This document shows positions 1 through 5,878 of a DNA stretch of 6,211 bases, one piece after another (the first letter of the stretch is position 1; each line of letters opens with the position of its first letter). Under the pieces are notes generated by a model. It saw nothing but the letters and a program-made list of their open reading frames with translations, was not told where the DNA came from and searched no databases. Source of the stretch: Sphingomonadaceae bacterium (GTDB lineage Bacteria; Pseudomonadota; Alphaproteobacteria; Sphingomonadales; Sphingomonadaceae); the NCBI GenBank assembly GCA_009923795.1, contig RFSU01000134.1, positions 1 through 6,211 of the forward strand, written 5' to 3'. A program made the position numbers and the translations under genes.

Positions 1-1
1 G

Positions 2-877
2 GCGATGCGGGAAGAATTAGACCTGTTGGGGCAGCAGATGCGGCGCTTCACCGACACAATTGAGGACGCGGACGAAGTCGGAATGCAGGCGCTCTGCCCC
101 CAATTGCGCTTTGGTGCCGATGACATTGTTGCGGGTCTCATTGACCATGGTGGGCGGAGCCTAGATGCAGACGCTCTGTTGCAAGGTTTCGGCCGCGCCG
201 CCCGCCAGCAGGGTGCAATTTTGGTGCGTCACCGCGTCGCCAGCCTTCAGCAGACGGGCAAAATCTGGTCCGCCACGACGGAGGCAGGAGAGGTGTATCA
301 CGCCCCAATCATCGTCAATGCGGCAGGCGCATGGGCAGACCGGATTGCAGACCTCGCGGGCGTCAGACCGATCGGGCTTCAACCTAAGCGCCGCACGATC
401 ATTGTCTTTGATCCGCCATCAGGCATGGATGTGCGGGGCTGGCCATTCATCAAAACACCCGGCGATCATTTCTATCTGCTGCCGCAGGGAAACCGCCTTT
501 TGGCCTGCCCCAATGATGAGACAGATACCGACCCCTGTGATGCCCAGCCCGAAGATTATGATATGGCGCTTGCAGCCCATCTAGTTGAACAGTTCACCAC
601 CCTGCCCGTCCCGCGCATTACGGGTCGCTGGGCCGGGCTTCGCAGCTTTGTGAAGGATCGCATGCCCGTTGCTGGATTTGCGCCGGACGCCAAAGGGTTT
701 TTCTGGCTCGCAGGGCAAGGCGGCTTTGGGCTGCAAACATCCCCTGCGCTGTCTGCAATTGCCGAAGTGCTGGTAACAGGAACCGAATGGCCGCTAGGTC
801 TCTCTGAGCTTGGCGTGACGTCGGACGCTGTCTCGCCCAAGCGTCTTTGGAATGAAAATCCGCCGATCAAATCTTAA
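2..877 (+). CDS. FAD-dependent D-amino-acid dehydrogenase, D-arginine dehydrogenase-like (5' end outside window)
   Basis: This is the C-terminal part of a DAO-fold flavoenzyme that oxidatively deaminates D-amino acids to 2-oxo acids plus ammonia. The frame is open to the left edge, and the N-terminal GxGxxG FAD-binding segment is missing, so the ATG at 5 is internal. Counting from that Met, visible landmarks are NAAGAW at 105-110 (FAD-domain strand), GLQPKRR at 124-130, HFYLLP at 155-160 (substrate-site Tyr), WAGLRSF at 209-215 with an Arg expected to bind the substrate carboxylate, and the C-terminal FAD motif WLAGQGGFGLQTSP at 234-247. These blocks match my memory of Pseudomonas D-arginine dehydrogenase (DauA) closely, better than DadA or glycine oxidase. 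The exact substrate is inference. About 80-90 residues should lie upstream. It ends with TAA at 875-877, overlapping the convergent thioredoxin gene. Confidence 0.85.
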   Translation, partial: AMREELDLLGQQMRRFTDTIEDADEVGMQALCPQLRFGADDIVAGLIDHGGRSLDADALLQGFGRAARQQGAILVRHRVASLQQTGKIWSATTEAGEVYHAPIIVNAAGAWADRIADLAGVRPIGLQPKRRTIIVFDPPSGMDVRGWPFIKTPGDHFYLLPQGNRLLACPNDETDTDPCDAQPEDYDMALAAHLVEQFTTLPVPRITGRWAGLRSFVKDRMPVAGFAPDAKGFFWLAGQGGFGLQTSPALSAIAEVLVTGTEWPLGLSELGVTSDAVSPKRLWNENPPIKS

Positions 878-1442
878 GCGTTTCCTCGATGAGCGTCTTC
901 TGCGCGGGCGCATCCCATTCTGCACCGCCCATCATACGCCAGACTTCCTTGCCATCTTTGTCATATAAAATTGTCGTAGGCAGGGAGCCGCCACCAAGCG
1001 CAAATCCAAGGTCTGCCTTGGCATCAACATAGGGTTGGAGGGTCTTAAAGCCCTGTTTATTCCACCAAGCCTCAACAGCCGGACGCCCCTTCATATCCTG
1101 ACTAATCGCAAGAACCGTCAATTGCCCGGCCTCGCGCGTGGCAAGTCGTTCAATTGTCGGCATTTCTGCGATGCACGGCCCGCACCATGTCGCCCACAGG
1201 TTTACGAGCACAGGCTTTCCCTTGAAGGAAGAGAGCTTGACCATCTCCCCCGAAGGCGACTCAAAGGCGACATCCGGCATGGCCGCGCCCTTTTGGCTGC
1301 GATCCACTGTGCCAGAAAGTTCGGCTTTAGGTGCAGCTGGAGATGATATAGGCCCTTCGCCTTGCGGCTTTGGGTCGGATTGCCTATCGCAAGCTGAAGT
1401 TGCGAAGGTAAGAATTAGGAGCGTCGAGATTAGCAACCGCAC
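867..1442 (-). CDS. TlpA-family thiol-disulfide oxidoreductase, predicted lipoprotein
   Basis: A 191-residue periplasm-facing thioredoxin-like protein that probably reduces disulfides (TlpA/ResA/redoxin family; partner unknown). Residues 1-17 form a hydrophobic lipoprotein signal ending in T-S-A-C, with Cys18 as the lipidation site. Asp follows at +2, which in E. coli marks inner-membrane retention. A Pro/Ser/Ala-rich linker (about 19-50) leads to the thioredoxin domain, with W-C-G-P-C at 86-90 (redox Cys87 and Cys90) and the cis-proline motif S-L-P-T at 153-156. I chose the GTG start at 1442 because GGAG lies 6 bases upstream and the protein then begins MRLLISTLL, a standard signal. An ATG at 1460 adds six residues but has no ribosome site, and the frame upstream of it is just open sequence opposite argH. 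The gene diverges from argH and overlaps the preceding dehydrogenase tail to tail. Confidence 0.9.
   Translation of the reverse strand: MRLLISTLLILTFATSACDRQSDPKPQGEGPISSPAAPKAELSGTVDRSQKGAAMPDVAFESPSGEMVKLSSFKGKPVLVNLWATWCGPCIAEMPTIERLATREAGQLTVLAISQDMKGRPAVEAWWNKQGFKTLQPYVDAKADLGFALGGGSLPTTILYDKDGKEVWRMMGGAEWDAPAQKTLIEETLKI
1417..1421 (+). promoter_or_regulatory. AGGAG ribosome site in front of an in-frame ATT (possible argH start at 1429)
   Basis: AGGAG is followed by 7 bases and then ATT (1429-1431), in frame with argH. The ATG at 1459 has no purine-rich element upstream. Between 1381 and 1458 the argH frame contains no ATG, GTG, TTG or CTG codon. The site lies inside the coding sequence of the divergent TlpA-like gene, so it could also be coincidental. 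Confidence 0.4.
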
Positions 1443-1448
1443 GTCAAA

Positions 1449-1452
1449 CTCC
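1449..1452 (-). promoter_or_regulatory. Shine-Dalgarno GGAG selecting the GTG start of the TlpA-like gene
   Basis: On the minus strand TTGGAG precedes the GTG at 1442 with 6 intervening bases. The competing ATG at 1460 has only C/A-rich sequence before it. This supports GTG as the start. Confidence 0.6.
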
Positions 1453-1458
1453 AACAGC

Positions 1459-2826
1459 ATGTGGGGTGGCCGCTTCGCCGAAGGGCCGGCCGCCGTGATG
1501 CGTGAGATAAACGCCTCTATCCCGTTCGACAAGCGATTGTGGGCGCAGGACATCCGCGCCTCGAAAGCCCATGTTGCCATGCTCGCAGCGCAAGCCATTG
1601 TCTCACCCGATGATGCCAAGGCAATTTCTGACGGGCTTGATCAAATTGCCGAGGAATATGAAGCCAATGGCGTCCCCGTCGATCTGGCGCTGGAAGATAT
1701 TCACATGGCAACCGAGGCCCGGCTTGCCGAACTCATCGGACCGACAGCAGGCCGCCTCCACACGGCCCGGTCGCGCAATGATCAGGTCGCGACGGATTTC
1801 CGCATTTGGGTGCGCGACGCCATAGACGCCGTTGAGGCGGGCCTGATCGGGCTGCAACGGGCGCTGCTCGCGCGCGCTGAAGAAAATGCCGATGCCGTCA
1901 TGCCCGGCTTTACCCATTTGCAAAGTGCCCAGCCGGTGACGCTTGGCCATCATTTAATGGCCTGGTTTGAAATGATCCGCCGGGATCGCGGCCGCTTTGT
2001 CGATGCGCGCGCGCGGATGAATGAATGTCCGCTTGGTGCCGCAGCACTTGCGGGTACGGGCTTTCCGATTGATCGTCATGCGACGGCCAAGGCGCTTGGC
2101 TTTGACAAGCCAACCGACAACAGCCTGGATAGCGTCTCCGACCGGGATTTTGCCATAGATTATCTTATGGCCGCCAGCCAATGCGCGCTGCACCTGTCAC
2201 GCATGTCGGAAGAAATCGTCATCTGGGCGTCCCAGCCCTTCGGCTTTGTGGCTTTGCCTGACCAATGGTCGACCGGCAGTTCCATCATGCCGCAAAAGCG
2301 TAACCCAGATGCGGTCGAGCTTGTCCGCGGCCATGCCGGCCGGATTACCGGGTGCTTAAATGCCCTAATGATGACGATGAAGGGCCTGCCGCTCGCCTAT
2401 TCCAAGGACATGCAGGATGATAAACCGCCTGTGTTTGAGGCGCATGATCTGCTCGCTTTATCCATCGCCGCGATGACGGGCATGGTGGAGAGCGTGACGT
2501 TCCGCACGGATCGAATGCGCGCGCTTGCCGAAAGCGGATTTGCAACGGCTACCGACCTTGCCGATTGGTTGGTTCGCGAAGCGGGCCTGCCGTTCAGAGA
2601 AGCGCATCACGTCACGGGTCGTGCCGTCAAGCGGGCCGAAGAGCTTGGCCTCACCCTTGCCGCCGTTCCGCTTTCGGATCTTCAGGCGATCCACGCCAGC
2701 ATTGATGACCGGGTCTTTTCGGTTTTGACGGTCGATGCCTCGGTCGCCAGTCGGATCAGCCATGGCGGCACCGCTCCCGCGCAAGTGCGCGCGCGCATTG
2801 CCGAAGCCAAGGAGGTACTGAGATGA
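1459..2826 (+). CDS. argH: Argininosuccinate lyase
   Basis: Cytoplasmic homotetrameric lyase that splits argininosuccinate into L-arginine and fumarate, the last step of arginine synthesis. From the ATG at 1459 it has 455 residues, normal for the family. Landmarks are MWGGRF at 1-6, HTARSRNDQ at 101-109, THLQSAQP at 152-159 with the conserved His153, and the fumarase/aspartase superfamily signature GSSIMPQKRNPD at 273-284 carrying the mobile-loop catalytic Ser. The frame stays open upstream to about 1138, but that stretch is the antisense of the thioredoxin gene and is not ArgH-like. The true start may instead be ATT at 1429, giving 10 more residues (SNRTSNSNS plus the initiator) behind an AGGAG site; sphingomonad ArgH proteins often have a short extension before MWGGRF. 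It is the first gene of an operon with a small lipoprotein gene (ATGA overlap at 2823-2826) and lysA. Confidence 0.96.
   Translation: MWGGRFAEGPAAVMREINASIPFDKRLWAQDIRASKAHVAMLAAQAIVSPDDAKAISDGLDQIAEEYEANGVPVDLALEDIHMATEARLAELIGPTAGRLHTARSRNDQVATDFRIWVRDAIDAVEAGLIGLQRALLARAEENADAVMPGFTHLQSAQPVTLGHHLMAWFEMIRRDRGRFVDARARMNECPLGAAALAGTGFPIDRHATAKALGFDKPTDNSLDSVSDRDFAIDYLMAASQCALHLSRMSEEIVIWASQPFGFVALPDQWSTGSSIMPQKRNPDAVELVRGHAGRITGCLNALMMTMKGLPLAYSKDMQDDKPPVFEAHDLLALSIAAMTGMVESVTFRTDRMRALAESGFATATDLADWLVREAGLPFREAHHVTGRAVKRAEELGLTLAAVPLSDLQAIHASIDDRVFSVLTVDASVASRISHGGTAPAQVRARIAEAKEVLR
2809..2815 (+). promoter_or_regulatory. Perfect Shine-Dalgarno AAGGAGG for the small lipoprotein gene inside the argH 3' end
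   Basis: AAGGAGG stands 7 bases before the ATG at 2823 and is embedded in the last codons of argH. Together with the ATGA stop/start overlap it points to strong, probably coupled translation of the lipoprotein. Confidence 0.75.
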
Positions 2827-3074
2827 GCCTGACCCGCGCCGTCGCTGTTGCACTTACCATGTCTCTGGCTGTTTCGGCCTGTGGCGGCCGTGTTAAGCTG
2901 AAGCCGCAACAAGGAACGTCGCTGCCGGTCAAACCGGAAGAAGCCGCAACACAGCTTACGGTGGATGAGATGCTCACGCCTTCGCCTCAGGCCCGGCCCA
3001 AACGCAGCGACGAATTGATCACCCGATCACAAGAACGCCGCGAAGACAAATTTGATATTCCGCCGAAAAGCTAA
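2823..3074 (+). CDS. Small lipoprotein in the LptM (YifL-like) position
   Basis: An 83-residue predicted lipoprotein. Residues 1-19 are a signal peptide (MSLTRAV, then a hydrophobic stretch), with the lipobox V-S-A-C and Cys20 as the lipidated residue. Gly at +2 suggests outer-membrane sorting by the E. coli rule. The mature part is short, polar and Pro-rich (LKPQQG, SLPVKP, LLTPSP-like MLTPSPQARP) and ends in a charged segment closing with FDIPPKS. In many proteobacteria a short lipoprotein of the LptM/YifL family, which helps LptD mature in the LPS export machine, lies next to lysA or dapF. The location and the C-G start of the mature protein fit, but the usual K-G-P-L block after it is not clear, so the LptM role is inference. 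The start is firmly set by AAGGAGG and the overlap with argH. lysA begins 5 bases after its stop. Confidence 0.85.
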   Translation: MSLTRAVAVALTMSLAVSACGGRVKLKPQQGTSLPVKPEEAATQLTVDEMLTPSPQARPKRSDELITRSQERREDKFDIPPKS

Positions 3075-3079
3075 GCCCC

Positions 3080-4326
3080 ATGGACCATTTTCATCTCAAG
3101 AACGGCGTGCTCCAGGCCGAAAACGTGCCGCTGACCCGCATTGCGGCAGAGGTCGGCACGCCCGTTTACGTCTATTCTCGCGCCACGCTGGAACGGCATG
3201 CGCAGGTCTTTCGTGATGGCATTGCCCCAGTCGGGCGGTCGCATATTGCCTTTGCGATCAAGGCTAACCCGAACCGCGCCGTTCTGCGCGTGTTGGCAAA
3301 GGCCGGCTATGGCGCGGATGTTGTTTCCGGCGGTGAAATTTCCCGCGCAATTGCCTCAGGCATGAAGCCCGAGGACGTCGTCTTTTCCGGGGTCGGCAAA
3401 ACGCGCGCGGAATTGGAACAGGCGCTCGACAGTGGGATTGGCCAGTTCAATATTGAGTTGGAAGAAGAAGGCGTGGTTCTCGCCCAGATTGCTGCGTCCA
3501 AGGGCATGACAGCCAACGCCACGCTGCGCGTCAATCCAGATGTGGATGCGGGCACGCATGCCAAGATTTCGACCGGTAAAAAGGAAAATAAGTTCGGCGT
3601 CGCCATTGATCAGGCCCCCGGCATTTTTGATCGGCTGGCCGGGCTTCCGGGCCTCAGCATGCGCGGCGTGGCTCTGCATATCGGCAGCCAGCTTTTTGAT
3701 CTTGATCCGCTGGAAGCCGCCTATCGCCGCATTGGCCGATTGGTCGCCGATTTGCGGGCAGCAGGCCATGTGATTGATCGGGTTGATCTCGGCGGCGGCC
3801 TTGGCGTGCCCTATCGGCAGGCTCCCCCGCCGATTACGGACAGATGGTGGCGCGCGTCACCAAAGGCTGGGACGTCACGCTGATGTTTGAGCCCGGCCGG
3901 GTGATTGTTGGCAATGCCGGTGTCCTGTTAACGCGTGTCATCTGGGTGAAGCCGGGCGTTATCCGGCCCTATATCATTGTTGATGCGGCGATGAATGATC
4001 TTGCTCGTCCTGCCATGTATGATGCTTGGCATGACTTTGCCGCCGTGCAGCCAACGGGCGCGCGCATGACGGCAAATATCGCTGGCCCCGTCTGCGAAAG
4101 TGGAGACACCTTTGCCATGGGGCGGGATATTGATGCCGTCGCGTCTGGTGATCTCGCCATTTTCCGCACCGCTGGTGCCTATGGGGCGACGATGGCAAGC
4201 ACCTATAACAGCCGCCCTTTGGTGCCCGAAGTGATGGTCGATGGCGATAACTACGCCGTTGTGGCAGATCGCATCGCCGCCGAAACGATATTGGCGGCAG
4301 AGCGCATTCCGGATTGGCTGGAATAA
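3080..4326 (+). pseudogene. lysA: Diaminopimelate decarboxylase, split by a one-base frameshift
   Basis: LysA is a PLP-dependent fold-III decarboxylase that turns meso-diaminopimelate into L-lysine. The first frame runs 3080-3883 (267 residues) and carries AIKANPN with the PLP lysine Lys61, HIGSQ with His200 and the phosphate-binding DLGGGLG at 236-242. After the C run at 3824-3828 it continues with unrelated residues to a stop at 3881-3883. The homologous protein continues in the -1 frame, ORF 3844-4326, with EPGR, the active-site CESGD motif and AGAYG. Adding one C gives PYRQAPPADYGQMVARV and a 415-residue protein, the usual length; in that numbering EPGR is 271-274 and CESGD 339-343. Neither half alone could be active, since the active site uses both domains. 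The start ATG has no obvious ribosome site, so it probably relies on coupling to the lipoprotein gene 5 bases upstream. A sequencing error or very recent mutation is likely, as no other damage is seen. Confidence 0.9.
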
Positions 4327-4327
4327 A

Positions 4328-4360
4328 CTGATTGGTCGGGGGTTAGCCCCGACCAATCAG
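4328..4360. terminator. Bidirectional hairpin terminator between lysA and the leucine dehydrogenase gene
   Basis: Perfect 14-bp inverted repeat (4328-4341 with 4347-4360), CTGATTGGTCGGGG and its complement, around a 5-base loop GTTAG. On the plus strand it is followed by CTTTTG, and on the minus strand by TTTATT, so weak U-tracts flank both sides. It starts one base after the lysA stop codon. The right arm is also coding sequence for the last residues of the convergent dehydrogenase, whose TAA stop (4343-4345 on the plus strand) sits in the loop. Confidence 0.85.
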
Positions 4361-5392
4361 CTTTTGCGCCATCCGATCGGCAACCATGGCGGGGTGATCC
4401 CCCGTTGCGGCACTTTCATCCCAAACTGCATTCAGCCGATCTGGAATGCCAGCAATTTTGGCATCCACAGCGGCCCGATCTGCCCCCTCAAGATATTCGA
4501 GTGCGACATTGATGATGCCGCCAGCATTGATCACATAATCTGGCGCGTAAGTTATGCCCCGTGCCTGCAAGGCCGCGCCATGTTCTGGACGTGCCAGCTG
4601 ATTATTCGCACCGCCTGCCACAATAGGGGCATTGAGCAGCGGAATGGACTGATCATGCAGAATAGCCCCCAACGCACAGGGGCTGAACACATCCGCCTCA
4701 ACCTGCATAATGGCATCCGCCGCCACGTAGTGCGCTCCAAGTTCCGCCGAGAGCGCCTGAGCGCGTGCCGCATCCTGATCCGCCAGTGTCAGGCGTGCGC
4801 CAGCCGCGGCCAAATGCCGCGCAAGTCCGCCGCCAACGCTGCCCACGCCCTGAATGGCGACATGGACGTCCGCCATATTATCCTTACCCAGTGCACGCTG
4901 CACGGCGGCCTTCACGCCCAGAAACACGCCCAGAGCCGTAGACGGCCCCGGATCGCCGCCTGCCCCGCCGGATTTGGGCGGCAAGCCGGATACAAAGCGT
5001 GTGCCTTGTGCAATGTCGATAATGTCTTGCTGGCTGATGCCCACATCCTGCGCCGTCACATATTGGCCGCCCAAGCTTTCAACAGAGCGCGCAAAGGCCG
5101 CAATCAGATCTGGTGTCTTGGTGCGATTGGCGTCGGCCAAGATGACAGCCTTCCCGCCGCCCATGGCAAGTCCAGCCATGGCATTTTTGTAACTCATGCC
5201 GTGCGACAGGCGAAGGGCATCGGTGATTGCGGCATCGGGTTCAGGATAATGCCAAAAGCGCGTCCCGCCGCCTGCTGGCCCCAAATGGGTCGAATGGATT
5301 GCGATAAGGGCGGTCAGCCCAGCCTTAGGATCCCGGAAAACATGGACTGAGTCATGATCGTCAAAATCCGGCAAAGTCCAAAGAGCGGACAT
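4343..5392 (-). CDS. Leucine dehydrogenase-type Glu/Leu/Phe/Val dehydrogenase
   Basis: A 349-residue cytoplasmic enzyme expected to deaminate branched-chain L-amino acids reversibly to 2-oxo acids with NAD+. The length and residue spacing match leucine dehydrogenase rather than the longer glutamate dehydrogenases. Visible are GPAGGGTRFW (38-47), Lys69 in SYKNAMAG, the catalytic Lys81 in GLAMGGGKAVI, Asp116 in TAQDVG, the Rossmann loop GVGSVGG (182-188) for the nucleotide, and PDYVINAGGIINVALEY near the C-terminus. The positions of the two lysines and the aspartate agree to within one with Bacillus leucine dehydrogenase. Phenylalanine or valine could be preferred instead. The ATG at 5392 is chosen because GGGAG lies 6 bases upstream; an in-frame TTG at 5407 would add five residues and place that site inside the gene. 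The gene stands alone, convergent with lysA and downstream of a tRNA gene on the same strand. A 369-residue open frame on its opposite strand is a shadow. Confidence 0.93.
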   Translation of the reverse strand: MSALWTLPDFDDHDSVHVFRDPKAGLTALIAIHSTHLGPAGGGTRFWHYPEPDAAITDALRLSHGMSYKNAMAGLAMGGGKAVILADANRTKTPDLIAAFARSVESLGGQYVTAQDVGISQQDIIDIAQGTRFVSGLPPKSGGAGGDPGPSTALGVFLGVKAAVQRALGKDNMADVHVAIQGVGSVGGGLARHLAAAGARLTLADQDAARAQALSAELGAHYVAADAIMQVEADVFSPCALGAILHDQSIPLLNAPIVAGGANNQLARPEHGAALQARGITYAPDYVINAGGIINVALEYLEGADRAAVDAKIAGIPDRLNAVWDESAATGDHPAMVADRMAQKLIGRG

Positions 5393-5398
5393 AGGCAA

Positions 5399-5403
5399 CT
5401 CCC
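5399..5403 (-). promoter_or_regulatory. Shine-Dalgarno GGGAG fixing the dehydrogenase start at ATG 5392
   Basis: GGGAG is followed by TTGCCT and ATG on the minus strand, an ideal 6-base spacing. No comparable element precedes the alternative TTG at 5407. The approximately 100 bases between this site and the tRNA gene contain A/T-rich stretches but no promoter I can support. Confidence 0.65.
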
Positions 5404-5502
5404 GCAAGAAATAAAATTACAGGGGCGCGCAATAAAGAAAATTGCTGCGATTCGCCACCATTCCCAGATTTAGATTAGACTATTGGAAAATCAGCTAAGA
5501 AA

Positions 5503-5580
5503 TGGGGCGACCGACGGGATCCGAACCCGCGACCTCCGGTACCACAAACCGGCGCTCTAACCGACTGAGCTACGGTCGCC
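5503..5580 (-). tRNA. tRNA-His (anticodon GTG)
   Basis: Read on the minus strand it folds into a full cloverleaf. The 7-bp acceptor stem is preceded by an encoded G at -1 (5580) that faces C73 (5506), the identity element recognised by histidyl-tRNA synthetase. U8-A9 and a D-arm GCTC/GAGC follow. The anticodon stem CCGGT/ACCGG closes the loop TTGTGGT, with GTG at 34-36. Next are a 5-base variable region and a T-arm with TTCGGAT in the loop. The CCA tail is encoded at 5505-5503. All stems pair, with a single G-U in the T-stem. No rho-independent terminator is obvious downstream. Confidence 0.97.
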
Positions 5581-5599
5581 ACATACTTGCGAGAGCGGC

Positions 5600-5628
5600 C
5601 CTCTAAGCGACTCCGGGATTGAGTGCAA
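5600..5628 (-). promoter_or_regulatory. Possible promoter of tRNA-His
   Basis: On the minus strand TTGCAC (5628-5623) and TAGAGG (5605-5600) are separated by 17 bases and lie 19 bases upstream of the tRNA. Each hexamer matches only about half of the sigma-70 consensus, so this is a tentative call based mainly on spacing and position. Confidence 0.25.
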
Positions 5629-5668
5629 GTGCGTTGCAATCCTGCAGCGAAGCGGGCATGTGCAGGTT

Positions 5669-5878
5669 ATGCGTATCATCTGTCTTCTTCTTTTGCCCGC
5701 CCTTTTGTCCGGATGCATTGCCAGCATTGCGGCGGATGTCGTCACAGCCCCCATCAAGGTCGCGGGCAAAGTGATTGATGCCACCACCACAAGCCAGGCC
5801 GAAGCGGATCAGAAGCGCGGCCGTGAGGCGCGCAAGGCAGAGAAAAAGGCGCGCAAAGAGGCAAAAAGGAAGAATTAA
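5669..5878 (+). CDS. Small lipoprotein with a highly basic C-terminal tail
   Basis: A 69-residue predicted lipoprotein of unknown function. From the ATG at 5669 the signal MRIICLLLLPALLSGC has a lipobox L-S-G-C, with Cys16 as the lipid anchor and Ile at +2, suggesting the outer membrane. The mature part has an amphipathic stretch with APIKVAGKVIDATTTSQ (about 26-42), then a segment composed almost only of Lys, Arg, Ala and Glu that ends in KRKN, probably a charged helix. I recall similar short proteins in sphingomonad genomes, without a known role. A GTG at 5660 would add three residues; neither start has a convincing ribosome site, and the lipoprotein signal favours the ATG. The stop overlaps the start of the quinone oxidoreductase gene, so the two are probably co-transcribed. 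Its Lys/Arg codons also supply the ribosome site for that gene. Confidence 0.8.
   Translation: MRIICLLLLPALLSGCIASIAADVVTAPIKVAGKVIDATTTSQAEADQKRGREARKAEKKARKEAKRKN
5866..5870 (+). promoter_or_regulatory. Shine-Dalgarno AAGGA for the quinone oxidoreductase gene
   Basis: AAGGA ends 7 bases before the ATG at 5878 and lies within the last codons of the upstream lipoprotein gene. With the TAATG junction it supports this start and translational coupling. Confidence 0.6.

Noticed and set aside
1138..1428. A roughly 100-residue N-terminal extension of argH
   Set aside because: The frame is open only because it mirrors the thioredoxin gene on the other strand. ArgH begins at or just before MWGGRF, and the extra sequence is not ArgH-like.
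1443..1619. A longer N-terminus for the TlpA-like protein
   Set aside because: It would bury the lipoprotein signal inside the protein and overlap conserved argH coding sequence. A ribosome site and signal peptide mark GTG 1442 as the start.
4241..5350. A 369-codon open frame on the plus strand
   Set aside because: It lies antisense to the leucine dehydrogenase gene, has no recognisable motifs, and its composition is that of a reverse-complement frame in GC-rich DNA. The minus-strand protein has all catalytic motifs of its family.
5429..5445. Hairpin GCAAT/ATTGC with an A-rich loop between the tRNA and dehydrogenase genes
   Set aside because: The stem is only 5 bp and no T-run follows it on the minus strand, so it cannot be supported as a terminator or riboswitch.
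5503..5580. tRNA-His as an integration site for a mobile element
   Set aside because: No integrase, no duplicated tRNA 3' end and no change in gene style on either side; the flanking genes are chromosomal housekeeping types.
5641..5666. Inverted repeat CCTGCA/TGCAGG around the region before the basic-tailed lipoprotein start
   Set aside because: A 6-bp stem with a 14-base loop is expected by chance in DNA of this composition; it was considered as a translation-control hairpin but is too weak to list.
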